Assembly: GCA_020465985.1 (NCBI GenBank)
Contig: JAANYP010002038.1
Location: forward strand, 434,001 to 498,000
Origin: Centrapalus pauciflorus
Taxonomy: Eukaryota > Streptophyta > Magnoliopsida > Asterales > Asteraceae
DNA: 64,000 nucleotides
Direction: 5' to 3'
Shown here: positions 38,601 to 50,015 of the stretch, piece after piece
How positions within the stretch are numbered: the first letter of the stretch is position 1
How the letters are laid out: each line of letters starts with the position of its first letter
The notes under the pieces: model-generated
Told to the model about the DNA's origin: nothing
The model's database searches: none
What the model saw: the letters and a program-made list of their open reading frames with translations, nothing else
Translations under genes and position numbers: made by a program

Positions 38601-38850
38601 GTTCAACCCGGAAAGATTCTCAGAAGGTATATCAAAAGTCACCAAGGGACAAACTGTGTATATCCCCTTTGGAGGGGGTCCACGTGTTTGTATCGGACAA
38701 AATTTTGCAATATTGGAAGCAAAAACAGCGCTCGCTATGATCCTGTCACGTTTCTCTTTTGAGCTCTCCCCTTCGTATACACATGCTCCATACACCATCG
38801 TCACTCTTCAACCTCAGTTTGGCGCTCACTTAGTTTTACATAAACTCTAG
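35645..38850 (+). CDS. Cytochrome P450, CYP72A subfamily, copy 1
   Basis: Five exons (35645-35939, 36862-37082, 37596-37840, 37942-38326, 38425-38850), all with GT-AG introns, join to an intact 523-aa protein. Residues 1 to about 30 are an ER membrane anchor, followed by the basic hinge WVWLRPKKTEK. The I-helix oxygen-activation motif AGQETT is at 333-338 and the K-helix ExxR (EVLR) at 389-392. PERF is at 444-447. The haem motif FGGGPRVCIG is at 464-473 with Cys471 as ligand. Exon number and the sequence around these motifs match CYP72A, the group that includes secologanin synthase and triterpene oxidases. The substrate cannot be read from sequence. It would use NADPH-P450 reductase at the ER. 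A Tourist MITE sits in intron 2. The second copy lies 7.6 kb downstream in the same orientation. Confidence 0.93.
37161..37477. mobile_element. Tourist-type MITE in intron 2 of the first P450
   Basis: The left end is GGGGGCGTTTGGTTCG and the right end inverted is GGGGGTGTTTGGTTCG. The target duplication is TTA (37158-37160 and 37478-37480), typical of PIF/Harbinger. Inverted blocks such as GGATTTAAAATC and TGCAAATCC allow the whole 317 bp to fold. A sister copy is at 40634-40947. Confidence 0.9.
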
Positions 38851-40633
38851 TGTTTAGTAACCTTGTTTTACCTTTTAAGAGATGTATAATATACAACACA
38901 ATGTTTTTCTCGTGGACTTAAATGAGCTCTATATGTTGATGTTACCCGTTCGAGGTATTATCTTGTGTTGGTTTTGCCCATCAGCCTATGTGTTCTTTTC
39001 TGTGTATAGTTTCTTACGTTGGTTTTGTTCCATGTACTAAAGAAAATAACATTTCAATAAATTACCAAATTTTCTTCAATTCCTAATATTTTTGGTATAA
39101 ATCTAGTAGATGGAGAAAGAGAAGTAAATGGAGGACTTTTTGGTATAAATCTAGTCGATCGTGTTTATGACATATATTGGAAATTTGGAACCATTTTTGA
39201 TATCATTTCGCTGTCTCAAGATTAGATATGAACTTGAAATGAAAGAGTTGGCTTTGGGAATGGCCTAATGGGATATTGAGATATGTGTGCAGAACTAGTT
39301 TTATGAACATAAAATCAAGTATGGTCAGTTAGTAATGGGATGAAAAGACTTGTTTTAAAAATCCGATAGCTCAAGAGTTCAATCCTTGACCACTGAACTA
39401 GCCACAACTGCTGAGTGAACCAAAAAATGTCCACTCACATTAGTCTCTTTGGGGTCGAGTTCCATAGGTTTGGTTGAGGTTGTCGGGGTATCAACCTTTT
39501 TTCCCAAAATTGACTTGGCTTTGTTACTTTGGTAATTTGAAATGAGTAGTACGTACGTAATAGATGAATCAAGATAGAAAATATATATGATTACAGACTC
39601 AACACATTTAACTTTCAGTTATACTTGAATTAAGCAGTGACTCCAACACATTAGAATTACAATCACTTTTTTAGCATTCTCTCCACTAATTAACATAGCA
39701 AATGTATTTTGATTTTTGTCTCAGAATGCAGCACACCAATGGTGAACCACGAACCTGAATGATTTCATGGGTCTTTATCGATCAATTGACCCAGACTAAT
39801 ATTCATAGATATTATAAAAGCTTGTTACATTTGAACACTCAAAACTAGACACAAAACACTACATCAAACCACCACAGTAAGTAAGTTACCTAAACATGTT
39901 GTATATAATTTGTTGGTTTCATATGTCCAAAATCACTCATTCTTTATGGAACTGTCCCATTTCATTTGTTACCATAGGTTCTTGTATTGAAATCTTGGAA
40001 AATTAGAGAAGTTTTTATCTGGAAGACAAATAGTAGATAGGGAAATGAGTCCTTTCAGAAATTCAAATATCTAGCAAGTACTATGTTGAGTGAGTCTGAC
40101 TGCGCCGAGGGATCTAGATTATGGGCATATTCGCTCAAACTTCTGTTGTTAGTTTATAAGCTAAACATAAAGCAAAAACACTCTGTCAGCTTTCTCAATA
40201 AGCCATGAACTGGCATTGCTTCACGACAAGCCAGTATCCTACAATTTATAGCCTATTTACCACCCTTTTACATATGTTTTTCTATGCACCAACTTCATGG
40301 CACACATCGACGTATTATAATTGTTGTATCTAGAAATTTTATCAAGTTTTAACATGTTTAAAACAAACCTTGAATCTTGATGGACCCTGAAATATGCTTG
40401 CAATGTTTGTGTGGCATAAGATAATCCTAGCAATTTTTTCATCGTACATCAATCAGTGTATAGAAACTAGTAATTTATACGTTTCATAAGAATCGCTTTC
40501 TTTAAAAATATGATTGGAAATCTGATGTTTCATTATCATTTGATAAGATTTTTATGTTTCCTTTCTTTTCTATCATAAAGAAAACTCTTTCTATCATGTA
40601 CTCCATCTTCTATATTGGAGCCTGCAACTTTTA
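38851..40633. other. Intergenic DNA between the P450 genes, first part
   Basis: The first 200 bp or so are the 3' flank of the first P450 and align loosely with the region after the second one. No other gene is supported. A possible degenerate tRNA-like repeat is listed separately. Confidence 0.5.
39365..39515 (+). mobile_element. Possible degenerate SINE
   Basis: GATAGCTCAAGAGTTCAATCC contains bases resembling a B box (GAGTTCAATCC) next to a weak A-box-like GATAGCTC. A TCGGGGTATCAACCTTTTTT end follows. There is no second copy in the window and no target duplication, so the assignment is weak. Confidence 0.3.
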
Positions 40634-40947
40634 GGGGGCGTTTGGTTCGCATATTTTTTCCTCTGGATTTACATTTTGTCAAAAGATTTGCATTATGTAG
40701 CATTTGCATTTATCAGGATTTTGTCAAAGAATCTGCATTATCTTATAGAAAAATTTCGCTAATCTGAAAAATACAAGGTAACTGAGATTTAAAATTCTAA
40801 GGGGAGGCTGAGATTTTAAATAACAAAGAAGGGAGAGATATAAGAAATCCTGAGATTTTAAATCTTTACTGAAATCTGCGAAACAAACATGAGATTTTAA
40901 ATGCAAATCACAGTGAATTCCAGGAAATCCGCGAACTAAACGCCCCA
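40634..40947. mobile_element. Tourist-type MITE, sister copy
   Basis: The left end is GGGGGCGTTTGGTTCGC and the right end inverted is TGGGGCGTTTAGTTCGC. TTA duplications lie at 40631-40633 and 40948-40950. It is 314 bp and similar along its length, in inverted orientation, to the MITE in intron 2 of the first P450. Confidence 0.88.
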
Positions 40948-40950
40948 TTA

Positions 40951-42493
40951 GTGGATCAAAATTCTCTCTCCTCTCAATGTGGAATGAATTCATCACATCA
41001 AATTAATGCAATAATAAAAAGTCTGGTATTGATGATGTTTTTCCTTAACCCTCCAACATGGTTTGGCCCAATTAAAATTATACCAATTCTGCATTCTGCT
41101 GTTGTGGATTAGTTTGAAAGATGGTAATGTCGTAAAACTTAATGTAGGACTCGAATGTCTCGAAATCCCTGCAATCGATTTGGATAGCGGTGATGAAGGA
41201 ATTGATCGAGCATCATTGGTCAGCCTAGTTTCTTTGTTGTTTTCCATTCCATCTTAACAAGAAGTATGCATATATATGTGTTGAACTAACCATGAAAAGA
41301 CACCATGTCTCATTTCAAATTGCAGATGGTTTGAACCAATCATTTCCTAGTAGAAAGTTGGATTTTCTAAGTGGTTTGAATATTGCAAATATGTTACATT
41401 AATTGATAAGAAAAAGTGCAATATTTTACATTTTTTTTTAAATCTGTTCTGTCATTAATTATGTTATAAAATTAAGGATTCACGGGCTTGTGAAATGAAA
41501 ATTAAAGAAATCATAATTTAAATTCCAATTATTTTATTGTGTTTAGACCTTTAGATTACAAAGAAATTGAACTAAAATTTAATTAAATACTTTGGTTGAA
41601 AAAAATGTTTATTCGTAACCATTTTACCCTGATCAACATTTTACATCTTATACCTCTGATCAACATTAAATATCATGTCCTACCACACCACACAAAACAC
41701 ATTGGTTATCAAATTTTAATGCTTCAAAAGTTACTTCGCAAGCTAAACTGACCGTAAGGGTTTTGTAAGTTTTAGATAACCAACTATTATTTTTGTCAAA
41801 TTTTGACTCTAAGAATTAATTTTTTACTATGTCTCCGGACAAGTTTTTGCTGAACCGGAATTCCAAATTTGTTGAATGACACTAGTATATAATCTTTAAA
41901 ATTCAATAGTCAATAAGCACATAACAACAAAATTGCTGAAGGAAAAAAATAATCATTAACAGCAATGAAAAAAAGAAAAAAGTAAGTTGGTTATTCAAAA
42001 GTAATTTTAATAAAACTCAAAAAGTTACATAGACGGTTAAAAATTGATAAGGGACAAAGATCCCAAAAATAGCTGTGAGTGAAAAAAATACATGAAGTGT
42101 GTCAAAAAGAATGTATATTTTGCGTGCTTTTTACCAAAATAAAAAAATTATTGATCACATAAATATTTTACTGGTGTTAAACTTGCTCCCCAAGTAGTTA
42201 TAAACTTGGGCATGAGTTTTACTTTGGCATCAAGCCTAGATATTTTCTTTCTTTGAAAGCTACATGGTCAGTCAATTTATGTTGGTCCCAAAAGGTTGGC
42301 AAATAATTTCCATATTTTTTACTTTTACCCCCTAGTCTTTCACTCTTTTCAACATATTTTTATTATATGTTATATGTTAAAATAAAATTATATGTAATTT
42401 AAATACTTTTTTAACAATTAAAAAAATCACAAATTCATTTTAACTTAAATTTCATTTCTTTTTTTTTTTTCTTGTCAAAATGAATAAATAAAA
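40951..42493. other. Intergenic DNA between the P450 genes, second part
   Basis: No gene or defined element. Short open frames on both strands near 40993-41257 overlap each other and show no domain. Confidence 0.5.
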
Positions 42494-42893
42494 TGTTAAT
42501 ATTGGAAAAACTATATCAACTTTCTTTATTTTAACGATTAAGTTCCTAATTTCTTTTTCTTATTGTTTAAGTCTCTAAACTCTTTTTGTCTTATTCAAAA
42601 ATGTATATTTGATCTGTTTGACCGGTTACCAGACAACTAACTTTACCTTTTTAGTATGATTAATGTCGGGAAAAAGCCACCATTCTTTTATATTTTAATG
42701 ATTAAGTCCCTAAACTTTTTATTTTATCAGTTGTGTTTTATTTATTAATTTGGTAGTCGGTCGAAAATATATATTATTGAATGATACAAACGTAGTTTAG
42801 GAACTTTAACAGTCAAGAAAAAAGTTTAGGAACTTAATTGAGAAAATAAGAAATGTTGATTTTGTTTTTTTAATATTAACCCTAAAATAAAAG
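42494..42893. mobile_element. GGGTTAATA-family foldback MITE, copy 2
   Basis: The left end, GTTAATATTGGAAAAAC, is slightly eroded. The right end inverted is GGGTTAATATTAAAAAAAC. The interior contains AAGTCTCTAAAC and GTTTAGGAACTTAA in mirrored positions, and the ACCGGTTACC block shared with the copy at 53831-54233. Flanks are AAATAAAA-like on both sides but are too repetitive to prove a duplication. Confidence 0.6.
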
Positions 42894-43108
42894 CATAAAA
42901 ACATATAAAATTTTTGTTATTTTTCTTTTATTTTAAATGTCAATCTTTATTATCACTATGAAAAAAAGAAAAAAAAAAAGAAAAGAGAGAATGAAAGATA
43001 AAACTTATGATTGTATTTGCTTCTTTTCCACCATACCAAGCGACAATCACACCATTAGTTCTTATTATCCCCTTTTTATTAAAAGAAAATCTTTCTTCCA
43101 ATGTTGTA

Positions 43109-43258
43109 GGGGACACAATGAAAAACATATATACAAGGATCCATCATTTGTAATTACCCAAATCTTAGGGAACTAAAATGAAAATATCCCAACAATAAAT
43201 GCCTACCAATCATTTCTTCTTCGTCAATACACAAAAATTAAACTATCTTGTTTTCATG
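43109..43258 (+). promoter_or_regulatory. Proximal promoter and leader of the second CYP72A gene
   Basis: Aligns with 35484-35644 upstream of the first P450. The TATA-like ATATATA is at 43127-43133, about 125 bp before the start codon. An upstream ATG at 43199, absent from the paralogue, is in frame with the coding region. Confidence 0.55.
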
Positions 43259-45759
43259 ATGGATCTAAGCCTAATAAGCATGGTCGGTGTGGTGGCGGTG
43301 GTGGTCGTGGTCATGTATGCATGGAGGTTCTTGAATTGGGTTTGGTTGAACCCTAAAAAGATCGAAAAGTGTCTAAGAGATCAAGGACTTAAAGGGACCT
43401 CTTACAAATTGTTATTTGGAGATGTCAAAGAGGTCGTGAAAATGGTAACCGAAGCAAATCTAAAACCTATAAACCTAAACGACGATATCGTGCCACGTGT
43501 CGTATCCTTTCCTCATCACTCTGTTACTACTCATGGTACGTGTGCTTTTATAATGATCGTAAATTTTAATGCTTTACTTGTGAAATTTCAATGATATTTA
43601 GTGAAGATTCTACTAAACTATTAATAAAGTTGTCCATTATTTTGAATTCGTCGATCAATTGAATAACATGTTAAATCTGTTATTTTATGATCAATTCATG
43701 AGAATAGAAAGAAAAAATTGTCATGAGAATGAAACTAAAAAAGTTCATGAAAAAAATATAGTCATGAGAATGAAACTAAAAAAGAAAAAAAACATTCATG
43801 ATAATGAAACTAAAAAAGATTGTTATGTGACAAAACTTACGAAAAGTTAATAAGAACTAGAATTCACATTTTTAAGTTGGTTATCCATAAGGTTTTAGGT
43901 TGTCATTTTATAAGAATAGAAAGTAAAAAAAAAAAAAAAAGGAAATTATACTAAGAGGATAAATGGACAATGGTTAGTTAATTATAAAAAATAACAGTAA
44001 CTTGTGATGGTAGACGGATAATAATATTTCACATGTAAATGAAAATGTTGTATAATGAAGTTTCAATTTATACATTTATTTTTTAGTTAATATCGAAGGA
44101 TGATTATGTAGGTAGGAATTGCTTTACCTGGGTGGGCCCGAAACCGATACTACACATAACAGATCCGACAATGATACGAGAGATTTTTGGAAATTATGAG
44201 GTCTTTCAAAAACCAAGAGGAGGAAACCCGTTAATAAGTTTGCTAGCAAAAGGGTTGGTGGATGTCGAAGGGGATCAGTGGGTGAAACATAGAAAGATCA
44301 TCAATCCCGCCTTTCACGTCGAGAAGCTTAAGGTTTTGCTTCTTTTGCTACTCATTAATAGGGACTAAACTATAAATCTGGATTAAACTCGATTGAATAA
44401 TACTAAACTCGTTTAGATAGGCTTGATTTTTTATTGTTATTTTGTATCATTCAGCTTCAGTTGTTTCAGTTTCAACCATTTCATTAATGACTATTTTTTA
44501 CATTTTAGATTCTAAAAGGTAAAATATTATGTTTTTTATAGCATATGGTACCAGCATTTTATGTAAGTTGTGATGAGATGATTAACAAATGGGAAGAGTC
44601 GCTAAAGAAAAAAAGCTCATGTGAAATGGATGTGTGGCCTGATATCCAAATAATGGCTAGTGACGTAATTTCACATACTGCATTTAGTAGTAATTATGCA
44701 GAAGGAAAAAAGATATTTGAACTTCAACGAGAGCTAGCAGAGCTACTTATAGCAGCTTCGCGATCCATCTATATACCAGGATCACAGTGAGTATTCTAGC
44801 AACGATTGTATTCATAGTTGTCGACGCTTTTTTCTTAAGTTGCGATTTTGTAGATTTTTGCCAACAAAAAGCAACAAGAGAATAAAAGAGATTGCTCATG
44901 AAGTAAAGGGTTTAGTACGTGGTATTATCGATAAACGAGTGAAGAAAATGGAAGATGGGAGCAGTAGTGACGACCTCCTCGGCATCCTATTGGACTCCAA
45001 TTATAAAGAGATTAAGCAACAGGGGAATGACAAATTTGGACTTAGTATTGATGATGTCATTGAAGAGTGTAAAGTTTTTTACTTTGCCGGCCAAGAAACT
45101 ACTGCAAATTTGCTTGTTTGGACTATGATTTTGTTGAGTCAACATCAAAATTGGCAAGATCGTGCTAGAGATGAAGTTTTAAAGGTTTTCGGGGATACAA
45201 AACCAAATGTTGATAGGTTGAGTCAATTGAAAATCGTAAGTTTATCCATTAATTTTCGTAATTTCTAAAACTTAAAAAGGATTCTCTACTCCCTTTCATC
45301 TTATTCTTTGTATATAATTTATTGATTTTGCAGATTAACATGATTTTCCTCGAGGTTCTTAGGCTATACCCACCGGTAGTTGCAGTGGCACGCATGATCC
45401 ACAAAGAAACAAAATTAGGGAATATAGCATTACCGGCGGGAACAATCCTTCAATTGCACATAATGCTTTCACATTATGACCCTTGCATATGGGGTGATGA
45501 TGTGAAGGAGTTTAATCCAGAAAGATTTTCAGAAGGTGTATCAAAAGTAACCAACGGACAAAGCGTGTATATCCCCTTCGGATGGGGTCCACGTGTATGT
45601 ATTGGACAAAATTTTGCAATGTTGGAAGCAAAAACAGCTCTCGCGATGATCCTATCACGCTTCTCATTTGAGCTATCCCCCTCGTATTCACATGCTCCAT
45701 ATACTATCATTACTCTTCAACCTCAATTTGGCGCTCACTTAGTTTTACATAAGCTATAA
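43259..45759 (+). CDS. Cytochrome P450, CYP72A subfamily, copy 2
   Basis: Five exons (43259-43535, 44112-44332, 44542-44786, 44854-45235, 45334-45759) join to an intact 516-aa protein that aligns with the first copy along its whole length. It has the N-terminal ER anchor, AGQETT (326-331), EVLR (382-385), PERF and the haem motif FGWGPRVCIG with Cys464. Differences from copy 1 include an N-terminus seven residues shorter, one codon lost in exon 4, and Trp for Gly inside the haem loop. Intron positions and phases are identical. I chose the ATG at 43259 to match copy 1; ATGs at 43256 and 43199 are in frame upstream. Function is oxidation by an ER-bound P450 of the CYP72A type, substrate unknown. 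Recent tandem duplication is evident. Confidence 0.92.
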
Positions 45760-47040
45760 TGGTTAGTAACCTCAGTTTAAAAGATGTATACTTACACTAT
45801 ATTGTTTTTCTCATGGACCTAATAAACTTTAATTTGTAATATTTGCAATGTGGTTTATGTATCCAGAAAATAAAAGTTCACAAAAGTTGAGAATCCATAA
45901 TAATTTGATATTTCATATTTGAATTGAAAACCAGATTCATTCAATCTTATTTGTTATAGAAAAACATGTCAATAACTTTTGAAACCTTATTCCTAAAAAT
46001 ACAATCGACTTGCATCAAGACAAATGTCATGTTGCTAAAGTGATCGTGCTTTTTCAAGACTAAAATTTAAAAACAGTTTATTTAATCAAGTGATAAATTG
46101 TCTAGAAAAGTGTATTCAGAAAATGTTCTAAATTGTAAAAAGAACTCTTTTTTGATATGAAGAGAGTGACATCTTTATCAATGACAGATTGCTTACTCAT
46201 GATGGGAGTACGTAACAACATGATGATCCGACGTGGCGACAATCAAAGGAGGTCTCGTCATCATCCATCTCCCTCCAAAATAACATATTTTGATGGAACA
46301 ATGATATGAGAACATGTTGTCTTATCTACACTAAATCTCCCCTTAAGAGATGAGAAAAACAATGTTAAAGAAGGTTTCACAACAATGGTAATAATGATAT
46401 ATCACAAAAGTTCATACATAACAAAGAATGAAAATGAATGATTTATAAGTATCCGATAGCTATAAAGATTTCATGTTTACAGCACGAAATCGGGCTTCTT
46501 CCTCGCTCCTCACTGGAAGTCCAACTTTTGGAGCAAATATATAACACAATGTTAGGGACTTAGATCTACGGATTGATAATTATCAGCGTGATAATAGTAT
46601 TTGTGCCTCTTTGTGCTATCGGGCCTTTCAGGCTTTTAGGTATTTTATGTTTAGCTCTATATACAGGGATAGTCTTTATGTTTTCTTTAATTGTATTGTA
46701 TTCTTCTTTTACTTGCATAATAAACTCTTTTAATCATTCGGTCATAACCTACCATCAATAATGACATCCTGCAAGCTTATAAATTATGTGATAAGGTCCT
46801 ACTGGAGCTTACTTGAGGACTCTCATTAGTCAGGTGACTGACTATTAAGTAATCACATAAACTATTGATACAACAATCACTACAAATTTTCTAAGGGTAA
46901 AAACCTGATTGAGAACCTTGTGATGCTTGTGCGTTTCTGTCAACAATCACTACAAATCTTCTGTATGTACCCTAGCCCATATTCATTTATTACTAAATGT
47001 TCTTATATTTTCAGTATACATGAGAAGTAGAAGTACTCAC
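45760..47040. other. Intergenic DNA after the second P450
   Basis: The first 150 bp are the 3' flank of the P450. On the minus strand near 46530-46450 the frame PKVGLPVRSEEEARFRAVNM followed by KSL and a stop could be a last exon of the translocator pseudogene, but no convincing acceptor joins it. Otherwise nothing recognised. Confidence 0.4.
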
Positions 47041-48326
47041 TTATACCAGTTGAATAAGCTCAAGCCAAACAAGATTATGATGAGACCCACTCCTTTCAGC
47101 CAAGTAAATTCATCATGGAAGTAGAATACTGCTACCTGAAAGTAGAGATCAATATCAGCAACAGAATTAAGAATTGAAAAGGGTATGCATCTAAATGTGA
47201 TGTAAGTATCATGTAACCAGATACTATGCAAATATAAAACATATATGCATCTAGAAAGCTCATTGAACACATGCAATTTACAAACCCGATCTAGCAAATT
47301 AAATTTAAAACTTCTGTACTAATTAGTAGTTATTATCAAACTTGTATTAGTGTGAGAACTTATCAGCCATCTTCCTTACTTAAGTTTGTGTATGTCTTGA
47401 ATATTCTTAATTAGTTCACATACAGCAGGCATCTCCAAATCCAATTATTGTTACTATTATAGTACTGTGGTATATAGTACAGCCGCTTATTATTTTGTTG
47501 ATTTCTTCTCCCAACAGCCAAGTTGGTGTCAAACAAATTGGTTGTATGTTCAATGATACTCAAACAAACATGCACGTTTTCGTCCCACGTGTTTCTTACA
47601 TAGTTACATTCTGCTTTCTACAAACAATTACTTTTGCGACTATCTGCTCCGTAAAATCCACAAAAACAGAAGGGAGAGTCGGAGAGAGAGAAAGGCTTTT
47701 TCTTCTCAAATCAGAAGTGTCCAATCCTGTCCTTTCACAATCTATAATCACACACGGGTAATTTGTATCTCTAGCATAGAATACCGAGGAATCCATCAAC
47801 AAATATTTCTTCTGAAAATAACAATCTGTAACCCTTCGTTTTAAAGGCGTGTGTCTTTTATTTTTTACACTGTAAAGGCAAGAAAAAAAGTAGAAATTAA
47901 TAGACAAGCCCCCTAGCATATTGCGCCTGACTCCAACATAACTGGTTGTTCATTTGGTTAGCACAATAACCAAATGTTCTATGCAAAGTATAAGGGAAAG
48001 ATGACCAACCATGGTGGCAAATGTAATGGGGATAAAAACGAGGGATACATTGCTCAGGTTAATATCCAATATTTTAATGCTGTTCCAATAGCAGTTGGTA
48101 CAGCTGTGAATGGCAAAGCCCATCTGTAGCATTACTTATTAGAAAAGTTAATAAAAGGAATTCAAGAGTTATGAAGAATTACCCAGGCTAATCTCGCATC
48201 AAAACATTAGTCCGATCCACAAAAAATGATTGATGTAACTGCAACAAAATTAGTACACAAATTCTACGAAAATTCCTTGGTGATGGAAATATCATTGAAG
48301 AGCCCACTATAAACACTATATATATA

Positions 48327-48553
48327 GAGGGAGGTTCAATGGAAAACCACAATGCACCTGAAAACTTGTGAAAACCGCACTGCACCACCACAAATGCATC
48401 AAATTCCCCGCGTGATGCATCAAAATCCCGCGTGATGCATCACCTTAATTACGATCATGCCACCGCGTTTTTCATGAAATGCACCAAATTGGACGGTATG
48501 CGTAGGTTTCCATAGTTTTCAGGTGCATAGTGGTTTTCCATTGAACTCACCCC
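48327..48553. mobile_element. TA-flanked inverted-repeat element, family A copy 4
   Basis: The left end is GAGGGAGGTTCAATGGAAAA and the right end inverted is GGGGTGAGTTCAATGGAAAA. Interior GATGCATCA and CCGCGTGATGCATCA motifs match the copy at 3777-3990. It is flanked by TATATATA on the left and a (TA)n(TG)n tract (48554-48590) on the right. It lies in an intron of the translocator pseudogene. Confidence 0.75.
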
Positions 48554-48588
<35 letters not shown>

Positions 48589-48590
48589 AT
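48554..48590. repeat. (TA)n(TG)n compound microsatellite
   Basis: About 6 TA followed by about 11 TG units. Confidence 0.9.
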
Positions 48591-48663
48591 AAAATAAAGA
48601 TCCGTAAAGAATGGTCTAATTATAATAAGGTAAACAGTGGTTCTCAAAAAGAGTGTGTATATC

Positions 48664-49016
48664 TGATAGAAAACATGCTACCGCTTGGATAAACCCAATG
48701 GGCCTTGAGCCTGGAAAGTTTATAACAGAAAATAGGAAGGGCACATGTAGTGCAGATGTGGGAAATCTGGTTGCTAAGTATGAGAGAGGGCTATATATAG
48801 TCAATTGATTGTAATGAGGAGGCATGTGAGAGATTGTTTGCTAGATCGGCTCTTAGCTTGAGCAGAGCTAAATTCATTCTCTTCTGAATTTGGGCAGGAG
48901 GATTCCAGAGAGTCTTCTTTGGATCTTCTCTGATTTTCCTTTCATTGTTAATTAATAAAATCATTTAGTTCCTTTAATCCTTCACTATCCTATCTCTGTT
49001 AGCATTGTTTCTATCA
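48664..49016. mobile_element. Solo LTR, 353 bp
   Basis: It starts TGATAGAAAAC and ends GTTTCTATCA. These ends are an inverted repeat with TG...CA termini. A perfect 5-bp duplication, ATATC, lies at 48659-48663 and 49017-49021. It contains a CTATATATAG promoter-like box (near 48791) and AATAAAAT near its end. No internal region is attached, so it arose by LTR recombination. It lies between pieces 1 and 2 of the translocator pseudogene. Confidence 0.88.
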
Positions 49017-50015
49017 ATATCATTATCATTAATACACACATACACACATATCATAATAGTTGAAGCTCTTTAACTTAAAACATGTATGAGAAGCACCCAA
49101 GACCCAACCTCTAATTACAAGATCCGTGAGTCGAACAGCGGGGCTTCATATAGATGTCAGTTGCCTCATCTTTATAAGGCATCCATAAAACCTCAATACA
49201 AGAAGGTCAGTGAGAACTAGCAACCACTTTCTCATGAAATACAAAAAAGAGAGTCTGTCTCATTGTGTTTGTATGTTTCCCCAGGACAAAATACATAGTT
49301 GCAGACCTCCTCATGCTACCTTGATATCTCACACAGGGTCCATCAAAATGAATATCTTGCAACCCAGGGGTGATAGTAATCAGTATTTGTGCATGGAGGA
49401 ATATATAATTTTGCTCATCATACTTGAATAAAACATGAAACAGCGCCTAATTGTTTGAGACGGTTCACTAATATTACCTTTTACCTTCTTAGTTCATATG
49501 TAAGTTTCCTCTCATTAAAGATTGATGATGTACATGATAATTATGTTTGATTGTCAACTTGGATTGACAACAAGTTTTCCTCAAGTGCGATTTTCATAGT
49601 TTGAGGGCTTTCCTTAATGGTTGGCAATTCAACAAGAGGTACTTACTAAGATATAAAGTAAGTATTGTCTGAGTAGAGACTAAAGCATGAAAATAGACTT
49701 TAAAAACAAGAGGAACAGAAACATACAAGGATGTACATCTATAACATCAATCATAGAAAGAAACGCAGCAAGAGGAAAACGCAAATACAGCCAAAACCAA
49801 TCATTGTATTTTTAGTGCTAAAACTAAAAGAATGTTGAAATGACATACCTCTCATTAAGTAGTCTTTCCGTGACATTGATACACTGGATTGAAATTGTTC
49901 GGACCAAAAGCATCTGATGCCTTTTGAGAAAAGGCTTGTATTGCAAAATGAACAGTATTCATCAACAAAGGAGCTAGGAATTTTCCCATATCATCTCCCA
50001 ATAGTCTTATTATAC

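Larger units (their letters stand above)
47041..50015 (-). pseudogene. Sugar-phosphate/nucleotide-sugar translocator pseudogene
   Basis: Three exon-like pieces match the plant triose-phosphate-translocator-like family that includes Arabidopsis At1g06470. Piece 1 (50015-49849) encodes YNKT, then GDDMGKFLAPLLMNTVHFAI, then FWSEQFQSSVSMSRKDYLMR. Piece 2 (48123-48010) encodes WALPFTAVPTAIGTA and DINLSNVSLVFIPITFATM. Piece 3 (47135-47041) encodes VAVFYFHDEFTWLKGVGLII and FGLSLFNWYK. Acceptor and donor sites around the pieces are preserved. Piece 1 has an apparent 2-base loss after YNKT and a 1-base loss after FAIQA. Piece 2 has about 8 extra bases before DINLSN. The exons that should encode the middle membrane helices were not found. 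Introns hold a family A element and a solo LTR. Intact relatives are ten-helix Golgi/ER or plastid antiporters; this copy cannot make one. Confidence 0.8.

Noticed and set aside
47596..47919. 107-codon minus-strand frame between pieces of the translocator pseudogene
   Set aside because: Its sequence does not match the missing transmembrane exons of the family and lies in what should be an intron.
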